41,521 nucleotides of DNA, taken from a virus. The notes below the pieces were generated by a model that was given only the letters and a program-made list of their open reading frames with translations, was not told the DNA's origin and searched no databases. A program made the translations under genes and the position numbers. The stretch covers positions 1-41,521 of the IMG/VR virus record IMGVR_UViG_3300017782_000049; one strand, 5' to 3'. Positions 33,509 through 40,615 of this stretch are shown piece after piece (position 1 is the first letter of the stretch; each line of letters starts with the position of its first letter).

Positions 33509-34228
33509 TTATGTATAAGGTTCCAGCGATATTCTAAACTTATTACCAGTATCATTATTAACTGCGTAAAGTTCATCATCAGCTGTCCCAACTTGTATAG
33601 TCCAGTTACCTTTAGAACCGTCAAAGTCGTTCTCTTGAGTAGCTTTTATATTTAACTCACCAGCTTCAAACTCACCAAACTCTATATTACCATCTGTATC
33701 TTTTGCTTTCAAAAAATCACCTACAACAGGGGCGCTCGCACCACCAATAGTATGTAAATCTATTTGAATTTCTTTTTTTGATCTAAGTCTTATAGCAGCC
33801 TTCGCACCACCGCCGTTTGAAGATATTAATATAGAACCTTCATTACCTGAGTTAGTGCTAGTTTTTAATTCTATAGCACTTGGAGGACCTCCTTGTCCAC
33901 CTCCATAACTAAAAGTTGCATCAACGGTAATTCCTTTTGCTTTAAGTGTTCCCAGAGATTTACCCTCTATTAGCATGTTATCATAATACGTTGTAATACC
34001 GTTTGGTGTTAGCTCTGTTCTATGAACGAAATCTGTAGGTGATCCAGTGACTGGTATATCACTGCTGGCATTATAAACAACAAAGTTTTTAGAACTGTTA
34101 AAAGGATCTCCTTTTATTTTAACTGTGTCATATACGCCTTGAGTTGTTGTGTTTACATAACCAACAAGACCTTGAATTTTACTTAAATCTACCTCAGATG
34201 CTAAATCTGATATTCTTACATTTGCCAT
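33509..34228 (-). CDS. Virion surface/fibre-like protein
   Basis: Protein of 239 residues, Gly/Thr/Ser-rich and beta-type. After a short helix (MANVRISDLASEVDLSKIQG) come FNSSKNFVVYNASSDIPVT and a Gly-rich segment (FSYGGGQGGPPSAIELKTST). The end (EAGELNIKATQENDFDGSKG, then WTIQVGTADDELYAVNNDTG) resembles C-terminal modules of phage decoration or fibre proteins. The composition and position next to another putative surface protein suggest a head decoration or head fibre; this is inference, with a tail fibre as alternative. Confidence 0.55.
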   Translation of the reverse strand: MANVRISDLASEVDLSKIQGLVGYVNTTTQGVYDTVKIKGDPFNSSKNFVVYNASSDIPVTGSPTDFVHRTELTPNGITTYYDNMLIEGKSLGTLKAKGITVDATFSYGGGQGGPPSAIELKTSTNSGNEGSILISSNGGGAKAAIRLRSKKEIQIDLHTIGGASAPVVGDFLKAKDTDGNIEFGEFEAGELNIKATQENDFDGSKGNWTIQVGTADDELYAVNNDTGNKFRISLEPYT

Positions 34229-34242
34229 AATTTCTTTTAATT

Positions 34243-34407
34243 TTAAACTGGGTTTGGAGCTTCTGCTATTTCTAGTGATCCAACATAAGGGTAAGCTAAG
34301 TCAAGTATTCTACCATCCTCGTGTAACAGGTAGTATTCTTTATTGGTTACTCTGTTAAGATTTTTATCTCCTTGATGAGGAATTGTATAACCTATACCTA
34401 ACCACAT
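34243..34407 (-). CDS. Small protein of unknown function (54 aa)
   Basis: Complete frame, ATG 34407 to TAA 34245-34243, filling the space between two virion-type genes, with its start 1 nt after the preceding stop. The sequence MWLGIGYTIPHQGDKNLNRV, then EYYLLHEDGRILDLAYPYVG, is beta-like and ends acidic and proline-rich. It is not recognised. Tight packing in the operon supports a real gene, perhaps a minor structural protein. Confidence 0.6.
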   Translation of the reverse strand: MWLGIGYTIPHQGDKNLNRVTNKEYYLLHEDGRILDLAYPYVGSLEIAEAPNPV

Positions 34408-34408
34408 A

Positions 34409-34738
34409 TTAATAAAGTGCTACTAGTTCTCCCGCATTAAGTATGCCACCTGCACTTCTTACAGCTTTAACTAAGATGGGTAAAAACATACCTTCTTTTA
34501 CGTTATTAAACACGCATATCTCTCCCGACTCCATTACTACATCAAGCTGTGCAATGTCTTTACCTATGTATAAACAAACACCGTTTGAAAACTCACTTTC
34601 TGTTCCTGGTATTGGATCACCAAACGTGTAGTTCTTGACGAATGTTCCACCAGCAGCTGGATTAGTCACTAAAGATACCGCATCGTGAGCAAATACCCTT
34701 GGGTTACTTTGGAAATTTCCTGTTACTCCTCTTGCCAT
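34409..34738 (-). CDS. Probable head decoration/structural protein
   Basis: Protein of 109 residues: GVTGNFQSNPRVFAHDAVSL, FVKNYTFGDPIPGTESEFSN, QLDVVMESGEICVFNNVKEG, FLPILVKAVRSAGGILNAGE, ending LVALY. The pattern QSNPRVF...KNYxFGDPxPGxxxxFSN...VxMESGExVxFxNVxxGxFxPVLV is one I recall from small structural-module genes of crAss-like and marine phages. It is beta-rich and lacks a signal peptide, fitting a capsid decoration or head fibre base. The start is after a T/A-rich leader. Confidence 0.6.
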   Translation of the reverse strand: MARGVTGNFQSNPRVFAHDAVSLVTNPAAGGTFVKNYTFGDPIPGTESEFSNGVCLYIGKDIAQLDVVMESGEICVFNNVKEGMFLPILVKAVRSAGGILNAGELVALY

Positions 34739-34742
34739 TTTT

Positions 34743-35192
34743 TTATTTTTTTATTTTTGTTATTTTTTCAGCGCCTCTGGATCCAAAGTACGCTACATAT
34801 ACTGTAATTAGTAAAGTTTTTAATAATTCAACCCACGCTGTATCTACATCGAATAGAGTGTGAAATGAATCTATTATTATTAATATCGTTGAAGCAAACG
34901 TTAAGTATATTAAAGTTAAAGGTCTTGTGTTTTTGCTTAACCAAGAATCAGACTTCATATCTGAACTCCATCTATTTGATATTTCTTTAAGTTCTACTAA
35001 GTCTTGTTCTATCAACTTCATGGCCTGCTCTTTGTCTACTGCTTTAATCTTATTATCACTTGATATTAAATTTTTTACAATACCTAAAGTGCCTTGGTCT
35101 GGAAGTATGTCGCCTACAGCGTCTAAAACTTTAGGAGCTTTACTAGCTAAAAAAGCTCCAACCTTAGTATCTTTTAATTTCTTCTTACTCAT
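34743..35192 (-). CDS. Holin with three membrane segments (3TM type)
   Basis: Protein of 149 residues. The N-terminal half is soluble (VGAFLASKAPKVLDAVGDIL, QAMKLIEQDLVELKEISNRW). SDSWLSKNTRPLTLIYLTF leads into two clear membrane segments (about 90-112, TFASTILIIIDSFHTLF, and 118-138, LLKTLLITVYVAYFGSRGAE). This layout, with SWLSKxxRPLTL and YFGSRxxEK, is that of the GTA_holin_3TM family (PF11351), proteins thought to make holes for the endolysin. ATG 35192 (TGATG with the preceding stop) is preferred over the GTG one codon upstream. The amidase gene lies 2 kb upstream in the same direction. Confidence 0.75.
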   Translation of the reverse strand: MSKKKLKDTKVGAFLASKAPKVLDAVGDILPDQGTLGIVKNLISSDNKIKAVDKEQAMKLIEQDLVELKEISNRWSSDMKSDSWLSKNTRPLTLIYLTFASTILIIIDSFHTLFDVDTAWVELLKTLLITVYVAYFGSRGAEKITKIKK

Positions 35193-35533
35193 CACTTCTT
35201 GTATCTAGAACTTCCACAATTTCTTAACATAGGGGCTTTACCTTGCTCTTGCTTATAAGTAGCAGGAGCTTTATCCGCCTTTCCTTCAGGATCTATTTGA
35301 CTTTGAACATCTGGAGGTAAAGATCTAAACCCAGCATTAAAAGTGATAGGGTTTTCTGCTCCGCTTCCACAAGAACCTCCATCTGCCGTAAGTCCAAAAC
35401 ATTTTTTAAAAGCATTCCAAACACCTGGGTTTGTTTTAGTCTTTTGATGTTTGTCTTTTTGCTTTGTGGTTCTATTAAAGTTACCTTTAGTTTTTATTTT
35501 TTTTCTTTTAGGGGGTTTGTTAAATACTTCCAT
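35192..35533 (-). CDS. Small basic protein of unknown function
   Basis: Protein of 113 residues. The first 40 residues are strongly basic (PPKRKKIKTKGNFNRTTKQK). The middle is Gly/Cys-containing (NAFKKCFGLTADGGSCGSGA), then comes AENPITFNAGFRSLPPDVQS, and the end is MLRNCGSSRYKK. Three or more Cys residues are unusual for a small phage protein. It is not recognised. It shares TGATG with the downstream holin gene. Confidence 0.55.
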   Translation of the reverse strand: MEVFNKPPKRKKIKTKGNFNRTTKQKDKHQKTKTNPGVWNAFKKCFGLTADGGSCGSGAENPITFNAGFRSLPPDVQSQIDPEGKADKAPATYKQEQGKAPMLRNCGSSRYKK

Positions 35534-35537
35534 TTTA

Positions 35538-35846
35538 TTATTCTTTATCGTAAGCTTCTTTTTCCCATGGTAAAGACTTGCAGCCTTCTTTCATTTCAGC
35601 TCTTGAATATTTCTTACCTTTCCACACGACGTAATCATCGTCGTAAGTTAAATCACCTCTTTCTATTTGATCTAAATGTACTTTTTCGTGATCACAAACT
35701 TTTTTTATCAATTTAGGATCTGTAACCTCACAGTTTAAACTTATACTTCCAGACTTGTTAGCTCTTCCTAACACATCTTCTGTTTCTTTAGTTAAGTAAA
35801 CAGGTGTGTTGTCTATTTCGTAAGGTGGTTTTATTTTAAATGCCAT
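35538..35846 (-). CDS. Small HExxH metallopeptidase-like protein
   Basis: Protein of 102 residues. CDHEKVHLDQIERGD places H53-E54 and H57 in an HExxH zinc site, and LPWEKEAYDKE near the end supplies E95 or E97 as a possible third ligand. Between them lies YDDDYVVWKGKKYSRAEMKE. I recall this combination (HExVHxDQxxRGDLxYDD...WKGKKY...LPWEKEAY) from short proteins of unknown function in many marine and crAss-like phages. It has no signal peptide. It would be one of the smallest zincin-like proteins and might act on cell wall, on virion proteins, or be inactive. Confidence 0.65.
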   Translation of the reverse strand: MAFKIKPPYEIDNTPVYLTKETEDVLGRANKSGSISLNCEVTDPKLIKKVCDHEKVHLDQIERGDLTYDDDYVVWKGKKYSRAEMKEGCKSLPWEKEAYDKE

Positions 35847-35847
35847 T

Positions 35848-36075
35848 TTATTTTTTTCTACCTTTTCTAGCTTTACCTTTTACAGCATCGTCAATATCCC
35901 CTATTTGATTACCTACTTCTTTTATAGCTTTAGCAACGTCATTTAATTCTTTAGCTGTAAGTTTATATCTTTTCTTAATCTCTTTTAAAGTAGCTAATGC
36001 TTTTTCGTCTATGCTAGTTTTACTCCAAAGTAAAGACCAAACATCTTTTAAATATTGTTTTGTTAATTTCCACAT
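35848..36075 (-). CDS. Small helical protein of unknown function
   Basis: Protein of 75 residues starting at ATG 36075 (MWKLTKQYLKDVWSLLWSKT). An upstream start at 36150 would overlap the previous gene by 65 nt and add an unlikely N-terminus, so the internal ATG is preferred; it lies 10 nt after the previous stop. The rest is charged and helical (ALATLKEIKKRYKLTAKELN, DVAKAIKEVGNQIGDIDDA), ending KGKARKGRKK. I recall similar MWKLTKxYLKD... proteins in marine phages. Function is unknown. Confidence 0.65.
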   Translation of the reverse strand: MWKLTKQYLKDVWSLLWSKTSIDEKALATLKEIKKRYKLTAKELNDVAKAIKEVGNQIGDIDDAVKGKARKGRKK

Positions 36076-36085
36076 AATATATTTT

Positions 36086-36370
36086 TTAACATTTCCACCT
36101 ACGTCTAGCGGCTTTACCTCTTTCACCTGTCCAACCTTTTGATCTAGCACAAAATGATTTTCTTCTTTTAGCTGCTTTACTACCTGGTTTAACTTTTCCA
36201 GTTACAGCAGTTTTAAGTTTACTACCTGGGTTTTTCTTTCTATATTCTTTAACTCCCTTAGAAGTCATTCCAGCACCCTCCTCAGTTGTTCTAAAGTTTC
36301 TTCCCTTACCTTTTGTAGTTTTTCTTATTTTACCTTTTTTAGGAAAAGGACTACTTGGCTGAGTATACAT
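36086..36370 (-). CDS. DUF6321-like basic protein
   Basis: Protein of 94 residues, exceptionally basic. The core reads GAGMTSKGVKEYRKKNPGSK, LKTAVTGKVKPGSKAAKRRK, then SFCARSKGWTGERGKAARRR, ending WKC. This is the pattern I associate with DUF6321, widespread in marine phages and other viruses. High Lys/Arg and conserved Cys residues suggest nucleic-acid binding, with the function unknown. The start shares TAATG with the upstream gene. Confidence 0.78.
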   Translation of the reverse strand: MYTQPSSPFPKKGKIRKTTKGKGRNFRTTEEGAGMTSKGVKEYRKKNPGSKLKTAVTGKVKPGSKAAKRRKSFCARSKGWTGERGKAARRRWKC

Positions 36371-36513
36371 TATTGTTTTATTTTAACGCAGTTGTTAACC
36401 ATCTTAGGTTTTCCACTCTTAGTTTTTTTACCACTAGGCGATTTCTTTTTACCTTCAGCTCTATATCCAGGCCAACAGGAATTTTTTGCTCTTTGAAACG
36501 GACTTCCACTCAT
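36370..36513 (-). CDS. Small conserved Cys/Trp protein (47 aa)
   Basis: Complete frame ATG 36513 to TAA 36372-36370, filling the gap between neighbours. The sequence contains NSCWPGYRAEGKKKSPSGKK, then MVNNCVKIKQ. The CWxGYxAxGxKKK...VxNC layout is one I recall from short conserved phage proteins. Two Cys and many Lys suggest a small nucleic-acid or metal-binding protein, but nothing is proven. It starts 2 nt after the preceding stop. Confidence 0.68.
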   Translation of the reverse strand: MSGSPFQRAKNSCWPGYRAEGKKKSPSGKKTKSGKPKMVNNCVKIKQ

Positions 36514-36515
36514 GA

Positions 36516-36752
36516 TTATGATTTTTTATATGATTTTAAAAATTCTACTAAAACTTTTAAGTCTGATTTTATTTCAGCTAAACCAACTTTAACCTCCTCC
36601 ATGTTTTTAGCCATAGTCTCGTGCCTTTTTTCAAAAGTTGTTTTAACCTCTCTAATACTAAAAAAGAAAAACTTATATAAAGCGTATGAAGCTGCCACTG
36701 CTATTACTAGCGATAATCCAAATTCTCTTATTAGCTCTAGTACTTCTTTCAT
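36516..36752 (-). CDS. Small one-TM coiled-coil protein (possible lysis accessory)
   Basis: Protein of 78 residues: a short helix (MKEVLELIREFGLS), one hydrophobic segment LVIAVAASYALYKFFFF (about 15-31), then a charged coiled coil (TTFEKRHETMAKNMEEVKVG, LAEIKSDLKVLVEFLKSYKK). An N-terminal TM with a coiled coil is seen in holins of small size and in spanin-like proteins. It starts in the stop codon (TAATG) of a similar TM/coiled-coil gene, and the two follow the amidase, so a lysis role is plausible. Confidence 0.6.
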   Translation of the reverse strand: MKEVLELIREFGLSLVIAVAASYALYKFFFFSIREVKTTFEKRHETMAKNMEEVKVGLAEIKSDLKVLVEFLKSYKKS

Positions 36753-37165
36753 TATAATTTTCTACCTTTTTTATCTACTTTAACCTCTTTAACTATAACT
36801 CTAGTGTTAGGTTTTTTATTTCTTAATTCTTCCAACTGCTTGTTTAGCTCGTCTAGCTTGCTATCTGCCTCAGTACCGTCTTGTATCATAGTAGACGTTA
36901 TCTTAACCTCTTCACTAAGTATATCAACCTCTTGTTGCATTACTTCAACACTTTCTTTTAGAGACATTATCATTTCCTCGTTCCACTTTTCTTTTAGTTC
37001 GTATTCTAATCGTGTAACTTCAGTTGGCGGTAATGTTTTAGCTTCTTCAATATCTGCTTGTAATGTATAATACATACCAACAAAAGATGCTGTAATTGAT
37101 ATTATAGCTATAACAGTTTTTAAGTCAAGTTGTATGTTTGTGTTTTCAGAGATCTTTGTACTCAT
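36752..37165 (-). CDS. One-TM coiled-coil protein, spanin-like
   Basis: Protein of 137 residues when started at ATG 37165 (MSTKISENTNIQLDLK), which is preferred over an ATG 63 nt upstream inside the amidase gene. One TM segment is at about 17-35 (TVIAIISITASFVGMYYTLQ), followed by a long periplasm- or cytoplasm-facing coiled coil (ESVEVMQQEVDILSEEVKIT) and a basic tail VDKKGRKL. An inner-membrane anchor plus coiled coil is the layout of i-spanins, but relatives in marine phages have no proven role. It overlaps the amidase by 20 nt. Confidence 0.6.
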   Translation of the reverse strand: MSTKISENTNIQLDLKTVIAIISITASFVGMYYTLQADIEEAKTLPPTEVTRLEYELKEKWNEEMIMSLKESVEVMQQEVDILSEEVKITSTMIQDGTEADSKLDELNKQLEELRNKKPNTRVIVKEVKVDKKGRKL

Positions 37166-37559
37166 TAGTTGCGTCAAATGATGGGCATGCTTTATTAGCA
37201 AACTCATTGTGTGAATAAATAGTAGCAAGCGGGAACATAGCCATTAATGTTTTCAACACATGTAATAGACTTTCTTTTTGCGCTTCTGTTCTTGTGTCTT
37301 TTGGTGTTTTACCGTCAGCCTCTACGCCTCCGCAATAACACACCCCTATTGAATTTCTATTGTGATTTTTACAATGAGCCCCTGATCGATCTATATCTCT
37401 TCCTTTCCATATTTTACCATTTATATCAATATAGAAATGATAGCCTATGTCTGACCAACCTCTACCTTCAACGTGCCATTTTTTAATAGTATCAACTGAT
37501 ATATCTTGACCTTCTCTAGTAGCAGAGCAATGTATAATAATTTCGTTTATGCTTCTCAT
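37146..37559 (-). CDS. N-acetylmuramoyl-L-alanine amidase (T7 lysozyme-like endolysin)
   Basis: Protein of 137 residues, Amidase_2 family. It cuts the amide bond between MurNAc and L-Ala of peptidoglycan to release progeny. Zinc ligands are H10 (IIIHCSAT), H117 (YSHNEF) and C125 (KACPSFD). Catalytic Y40 (IGYHF) and K123 match Y46 and K128 of T7 lysozyme, and spacing of the last residues (H117 to C125, 8; K123 to C125, 2) equals that in T7. There is no signal peptide, so a holin must let it reach the wall. In T7 this enzyme also inhibits the phage RNA polymerase; nothing here tests that. It shares ATGA with the preceding holin-like gene. Confidence 0.93.
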   Translation of the reverse strand: MRSINEIIIHCSATREGQDISVDTIKKWHVEGRGWSDIGYHFYIDINGKIWKGRDIDRSGAHCKNHNRNSIGVCYCGGVEADGKTPKDTRTEAQKESLLHVLKTLMAMFPLATIYSHNEFANKACPSFDATNEYKDL

Positions 37560-37714
37560 CTTTTACCTTTATTCATTAAGTACCACTTGTTAGTAGTGTA
37601 CCCAATAGTTACTAATAATAGTAGTATAGACAACACAGGCTCAAGCCAACCTAGTCCCACTATGGTAGCCGATGTTATATTTAAACAATATAACTTTATG
37701 TCCTCTATGCCCAT
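37556..37714 (-). CDS. Small holin-like membrane protein (52 aa)
   Basis: Complete frame ATG 37714 to TGA 37558-37556. One strongly hydrophobic segment (VLSILLLLVTIGYT, about 27-40) follows IEDIKLYCLNITSATIVG, and the end is basic (NKWYLMNKGKR). Small proteins of the form ExKLYxLN...LLLLVxIGYTxxKWY are conserved next to amidase genes in marine and crAss-like phages. The location immediately upstream of the endolysin, with ATGA overlap, makes it a good holin candidate, alongside the 3TM protein at 34743-35192. Confidence 0.65.
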   Translation of the reverse strand: MGIEDIKLYCLNITSATIVGLGWLEPVLSILLLLVTIGYTTNKWYLMNKGKR

Positions 37715-37869
37715 TATTTAACTCTTTGAGCGTTTAAAGCTGCGTTACCTTTGTATTCAGGAGCTTCAATTGAAAACCCAGGTAAAGAGCAAGAATCGCC
37801 CATCTTTTTCATATTTTTATCTTCAGGGATGTGGCATGCTTGAGTAACACACTCGTATGACTTTTTCAT
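37714..37869 (-). CDS. Small cysteine-containing protein (51 aa)
   Basis: Complete frame ATG 37869 to TAA 37716-37714, overlapping the next start as TAATG. The sequence KKSYECVTQACHIPEDKNMK, KMGDSCSLPGFSIEAPEYKG has C7, C12 and C27. It has no membrane segment and no family is recognised. Exact fit to the space and the coupled stop-start support a real gene. Confidence 0.6.
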   Translation of the reverse strand: MKKSYECVTQACHIPEDKNMKKMGDSCSLPGFSIEAPEYKGNAALNAQRVK

Positions 37870-37886
37870 AATTTAGTTTTTATTTA

Positions 37887-38327
37887 TTAATATTTTTTAG
37901 AACAACCTGTTTTAGCAAGAGGCCCAGAAGATTTAGCTTCAGCTTCTTTGTCGTATATTTTTCCTTTATAAGTTAATCCAGATCCCGCACCTGAACCTAA
38001 TGTGCTAATGTCATATGCGTTTTTATCAACCTTTTCAGATAACTCTTCTACAGCTGCTGTAAGCTCTTCACTTCCACCACCACTTTCATTGGCAGCTTGC
38101 ATATCTTGAGTTTCAAAAACGTCAGTACCAAGAACAGCGTTAGCACTTGTTTTTAGAGCGTTACCAGCTCTAGCTTTAAAACCTTGTCCCTTTAAGTCTT
38201 TATCAGCAAAACCTTTTATAAGGCCAACTGTTCCTTGAATAGCTTTTCCTATGAATTTATTTGGTGACTCTTCACCTTTTTGATTATATCTACCAGGTGC
38301 TGGTAATTTTTTCATTTTATATGACAT
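37887..38327 (-). CDS. Protein of unknown function, 146 aa
   Basis: Begins with a basic segment (YKMKKLPAPGRYNQKGEESP), then Gly/Lys/Ala-rich FIGKAIQGTVGLIKGFADKD, a short acidic helix region (EELTAAVEELSEKVDKNAYD), and Gly/Ser-rich ending with GSGLTYKGKIYDKEAEA and TGCSKKY. It is not recognised. The GKAIQGTVGLIKGFADK stretch could form an amphipathic helix. Transcribed with the next unknown genes, it might be a minor virion protein. Confidence 0.55.
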   Translation of the reverse strand: MSYKMKKLPAPGRYNQKGEESPNKFIGKAIQGTVGLIKGFADKDLKGQGFKARAGNALKTSANAVLGTDVFETQDMQAANESGGGSEELTAAVEELSEKVDKNAYDISTLGSGAGSGLTYKGKIYDKEAEAKSSGPLAKTGCSKKY

Positions 38328-38331
38328 ATCT

Positions 38332-40170
38332 TTATTTTTTACTTGAGAATAAAGGGTTTTTACCTACTTTAACAATACCATTATTACTTCTTCTATTTTT
38401 ATTGTTCTTTGTGCTCTTTTTTGTTTTTGTAGTTTTTGACTTTTTATCAGTCTTTTTTCTTTCTTTGAAAAGGTCTTTTTTAACTTTTTTCACTCCTTTT
38501 CCACCAGTTGGTTCTGGTGATTGCTTAGGCTTGTTACCCTCTGTCTTAGGTTTTGGAGCAGCTGGATTAAGTTGTACTTCTTGTCCACTAGCAATGTTAG
38601 CAGTAGATGTTGTTCCAGGATTTTTACTTAATCCGCTTTGTACATCAAGCTTTTTATTAGGATCAAAAGGTGAAATTCCTGCAAAGTTTGAAAAATCAGC
38701 TTTTTTCTTTTTTGGTATATTGAAAACATTATCACCACCCAAAGAAGAAATCTTTTCAAAGCTTGTTACAACATTGTCCGCGCCTTTAACTCTTCTAAAA
38801 GTACCGTTTTTATTAGTTATTATCTCAGGCTTATTAACATCCTTAACATTGCTCGTATTTCCTTTAACATTTGAGCTAATAGATGGTTTTACAGCTTTAG
38901 TATTATTACTAGTTTTAGAAGATACTATGTTTGTGTTACCACCTGAGTGAGTTTTGTGAATGCTTTTTGTATTACCAGCGTCTCCTTTTCTACTACTTAC
39001 TTGAACACCACTTTGATCAAACTCTCCTAAATATTCAGATTTTTTTTGTTTAGAATTATTCTGAGTTTTATTAAGATCAGTTGCACTTCTGAGTTTGTCT
39101 ATTATAGCTTGATAATGAGCTTCGCCAACTTCATCACCCTTTTCTCTCATTTCTGTTCTTTTATTAACAGCATTGTTTAATCCTGGAAACCACTTACCTT
39201 TATTATTGTAGCCTTCTTGAAATAAAGGATTACTAATTTTGAGGTATCCTTGTGCACCTGGGTCTGTATTAGATGTCTTCTTGTTTAGATCAGGTTTAAC
39301 TGGCGCAGGATTATTCGTTGACTTTGGTGGAGGGTTATTTGCGGGCTTAGCTTCAGGCTTACCAAAAGGATTAGTACGACTAATTTTCTTTCCTTTTTTT
39401 ATCTCGCCTTCAACGTCACGTACAATTATTATATTTCTTTTTTTCCACTTTGGCTTATTTGGATCTTTAGACACATCTTCCCAGTAAGGCTTATGGTTTA
39501 TACCATATTGAGTATCTTTACCTATTAAATTAGGATTAAACTTAGTATTTACACCATCACTAGTAGATTTAGAACTTTCAACAGCATTTTTAGCATTATT
39601 TGGGTTAGATGTGCTTTTACCATCGCTAGTAGGTTTTGATTTATTACTGTTACTAGCAGGTGGCTTAGACATGTTTCCAGTTGATGGATTAACGCTTGCT
39701 GTACTCTCACTAGTAGTATAAGTAGTTCCATCAATTACAGCGCTATTTTGTTTTGTTGCAGTTACAGCGCCTACTGCAGTGTTTGGAACGTTTCTTGTAG
39801 GATCACTTAAAGATCCACTAACTTTCATATTAGAACCTACTACATCGTGATTTAAAGCTTTAGCGTCTATATTAGTTATTTTAGCAAATGGAGACATTGG
39901 GGCTGCTAAAGGTTGATAAGCACCAAAAGAGCCGCTGCTAGAATTAATTTTAGGATCAGCAGATCCAGATTGAGCAACCTCTTCTTTGTTATTTTTTTTA
40001 GCAATCATATTTTTAATAAGACCGCCAGCCTTTTTAGTAGCCTCTGGATTACTAGCAGCAAATTTAGCTATGGCAGGTAGAACTTTTGCTCCTACGGCAG
40101 CTATTGCCCCTACCGCTTTAGTCGGTGCTTGTTTTCTAACTTGTCTGTTTTTTTTGCTTAATTTAGACAT
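38332..40170 (-). CDS. Large disordered basic protein (612 aa)
   Basis: It begins with a basic start and an Ala-rich hydrophobic helix (AVGAIAAVGAKVLPAIAKFA, about 18-37), then AGGLIKNMIAKKNNKEE. Most of the remaining 550 residues are low-complexity Ser, Asn, Thr, Lys and Pro (for example SNSNKSKPTSDGKSTSNPNN). The C-terminus is Lys-rich (KKTDKKSKTTKTKKSTKNNK) and ends GKNPLFSSKK. No domain is recognised. Such composition is seen in DNA-condensing or virion-packed proteins; a role is only guessed. The open frame of 1.8 kb with consistent codon use, in an operon, is good evidence for a real gene. Confidence 0.65.
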   Translation of the reverse strand: MSKLSKKNRQVRKQAPTKAVGAIAAVGAKVLPAIAKFAASNPEATKKAGGLIKNMIAKKNNKEEVAQSGSADPKINSSSGSFGAYQPLAAPMSPFAKITNIDAKALNHDVVGSNMKVSGSLSDPTRNVPNTAVGAVTATKQNSAVIDGTTYTTSESTASVNPSTGNMSKPPASNSNKSKPTSDGKSTSNPNNAKNAVESSKSTSDGVNTKFNPNLIGKDTQYGINHKPYWEDVSKDPNKPKWKKRNIIIVRDVEGEIKKGKKISRTNPFGKPEAKPANNPPPKSTNNPAPVKPDLNKKTSNTDPGAQGYLKISNPLFQEGYNNKGKWFPGLNNAVNKRTEMREKGDEVGEAHYQAIIDKLRSATDLNKTQNNSKQKKSEYLGEFDQSGVQVSSRKGDAGNTKSIHKTHSGGNTNIVSSKTSNNTKAVKPSISSNVKGNTSNVKDVNKPEIITNKNGTFRRVKGADNVVTSFEKISSLGGDNVFNIPKKKKADFSNFAGISPFDPNKKLDVQSGLSKNPGTTSTANIASGQEVQLNPAAPKPKTEGNKPKQSPEPTGGKGVKKVKKDLFKERKKTDKKSKTTKTKKSTKNNKNRRSNNGIVKVGKNPLFSSKK

Positions 40171-40606
40171 ATCCTCTTGTTTTATCTTTATTTAAGTAAT
40201 CTATAGATTTAGAGATTACTTTATGAATATATTTATTACTTTTATCTATTTTACCTTTAACTATATCTTCTTCACCTAACATGATACGATACATTCTACT
40301 TATTAGCTGTTTACACTTTAAGGAAACTTTATATATATGATATTTTTGGGTTGTGCGATTTCTTTCTCTCCACACTATAATCCACCCTTGTTTCAATAAT
40401 CTGTTCCAGCGTCTGTTATCCCAGCTATAAGAATATGTACCTCTTTTAAAATCATCTTTGTTAAAATGCTCAATAGAATCTAAATAAATCAGTAACTCTA
40501 AGTCAGCATCGTTTAAATTGTTGTTTTTACAAGCCCATTTTCTTATGATCCTGTAATGTTTTAATAAACCTATTTCCTTTAAATCTGAAGAAGTTAATCT
40601 TAACAT
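40163..40606 (-). CDS. Winged-helix-like DNA-binding protein
   Basis: Protein of 147 residues. The region LNDADLELLIYLDSIEHFNK, DDFKRGTYSYSWDNRRWNRL, LKQGWIIVWRERNRTTQKYH, IYKVSLKCKQLI looks like a MarR-type winged helix: a helix, a recognition helix around WDNRRWNRLL, and a wing strand pair ending in KYHIYKVS. I recall close relatives (LTSADLELLIYL..., RRRWNRLLREGW) in marine and crAss-like phages. It may regulate phage or host transcription. It overlaps the next gene by 8 nt. Confidence 0.65.
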   Translation of the reverse strand: MLRLTSSDLKEIGLLKHYRIIRKWACKNNNLNDADLELLIYLDSIEHFNKDDFKRGTYSYSWDNRRWNRLLKQGWIIVWRERNRTTQKYHIYKVSLKCKQLISRMYRIMLGEEDIVKGKIDKSNKYIHKVISKSIDYLNKDKTRGYV

Positions 40607-40615
40607 TATTGTTTA

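Noticed and set aside
38261-38950. 229-codon plus-strand frame opposite the 612-residue gene
   Set aside because: Antisense of a Lys/Ser/Asn-rich gene gives a false Phe/Leu-rich membrane protein; it also crosses the end of the neighbouring gene on the opposite strand.
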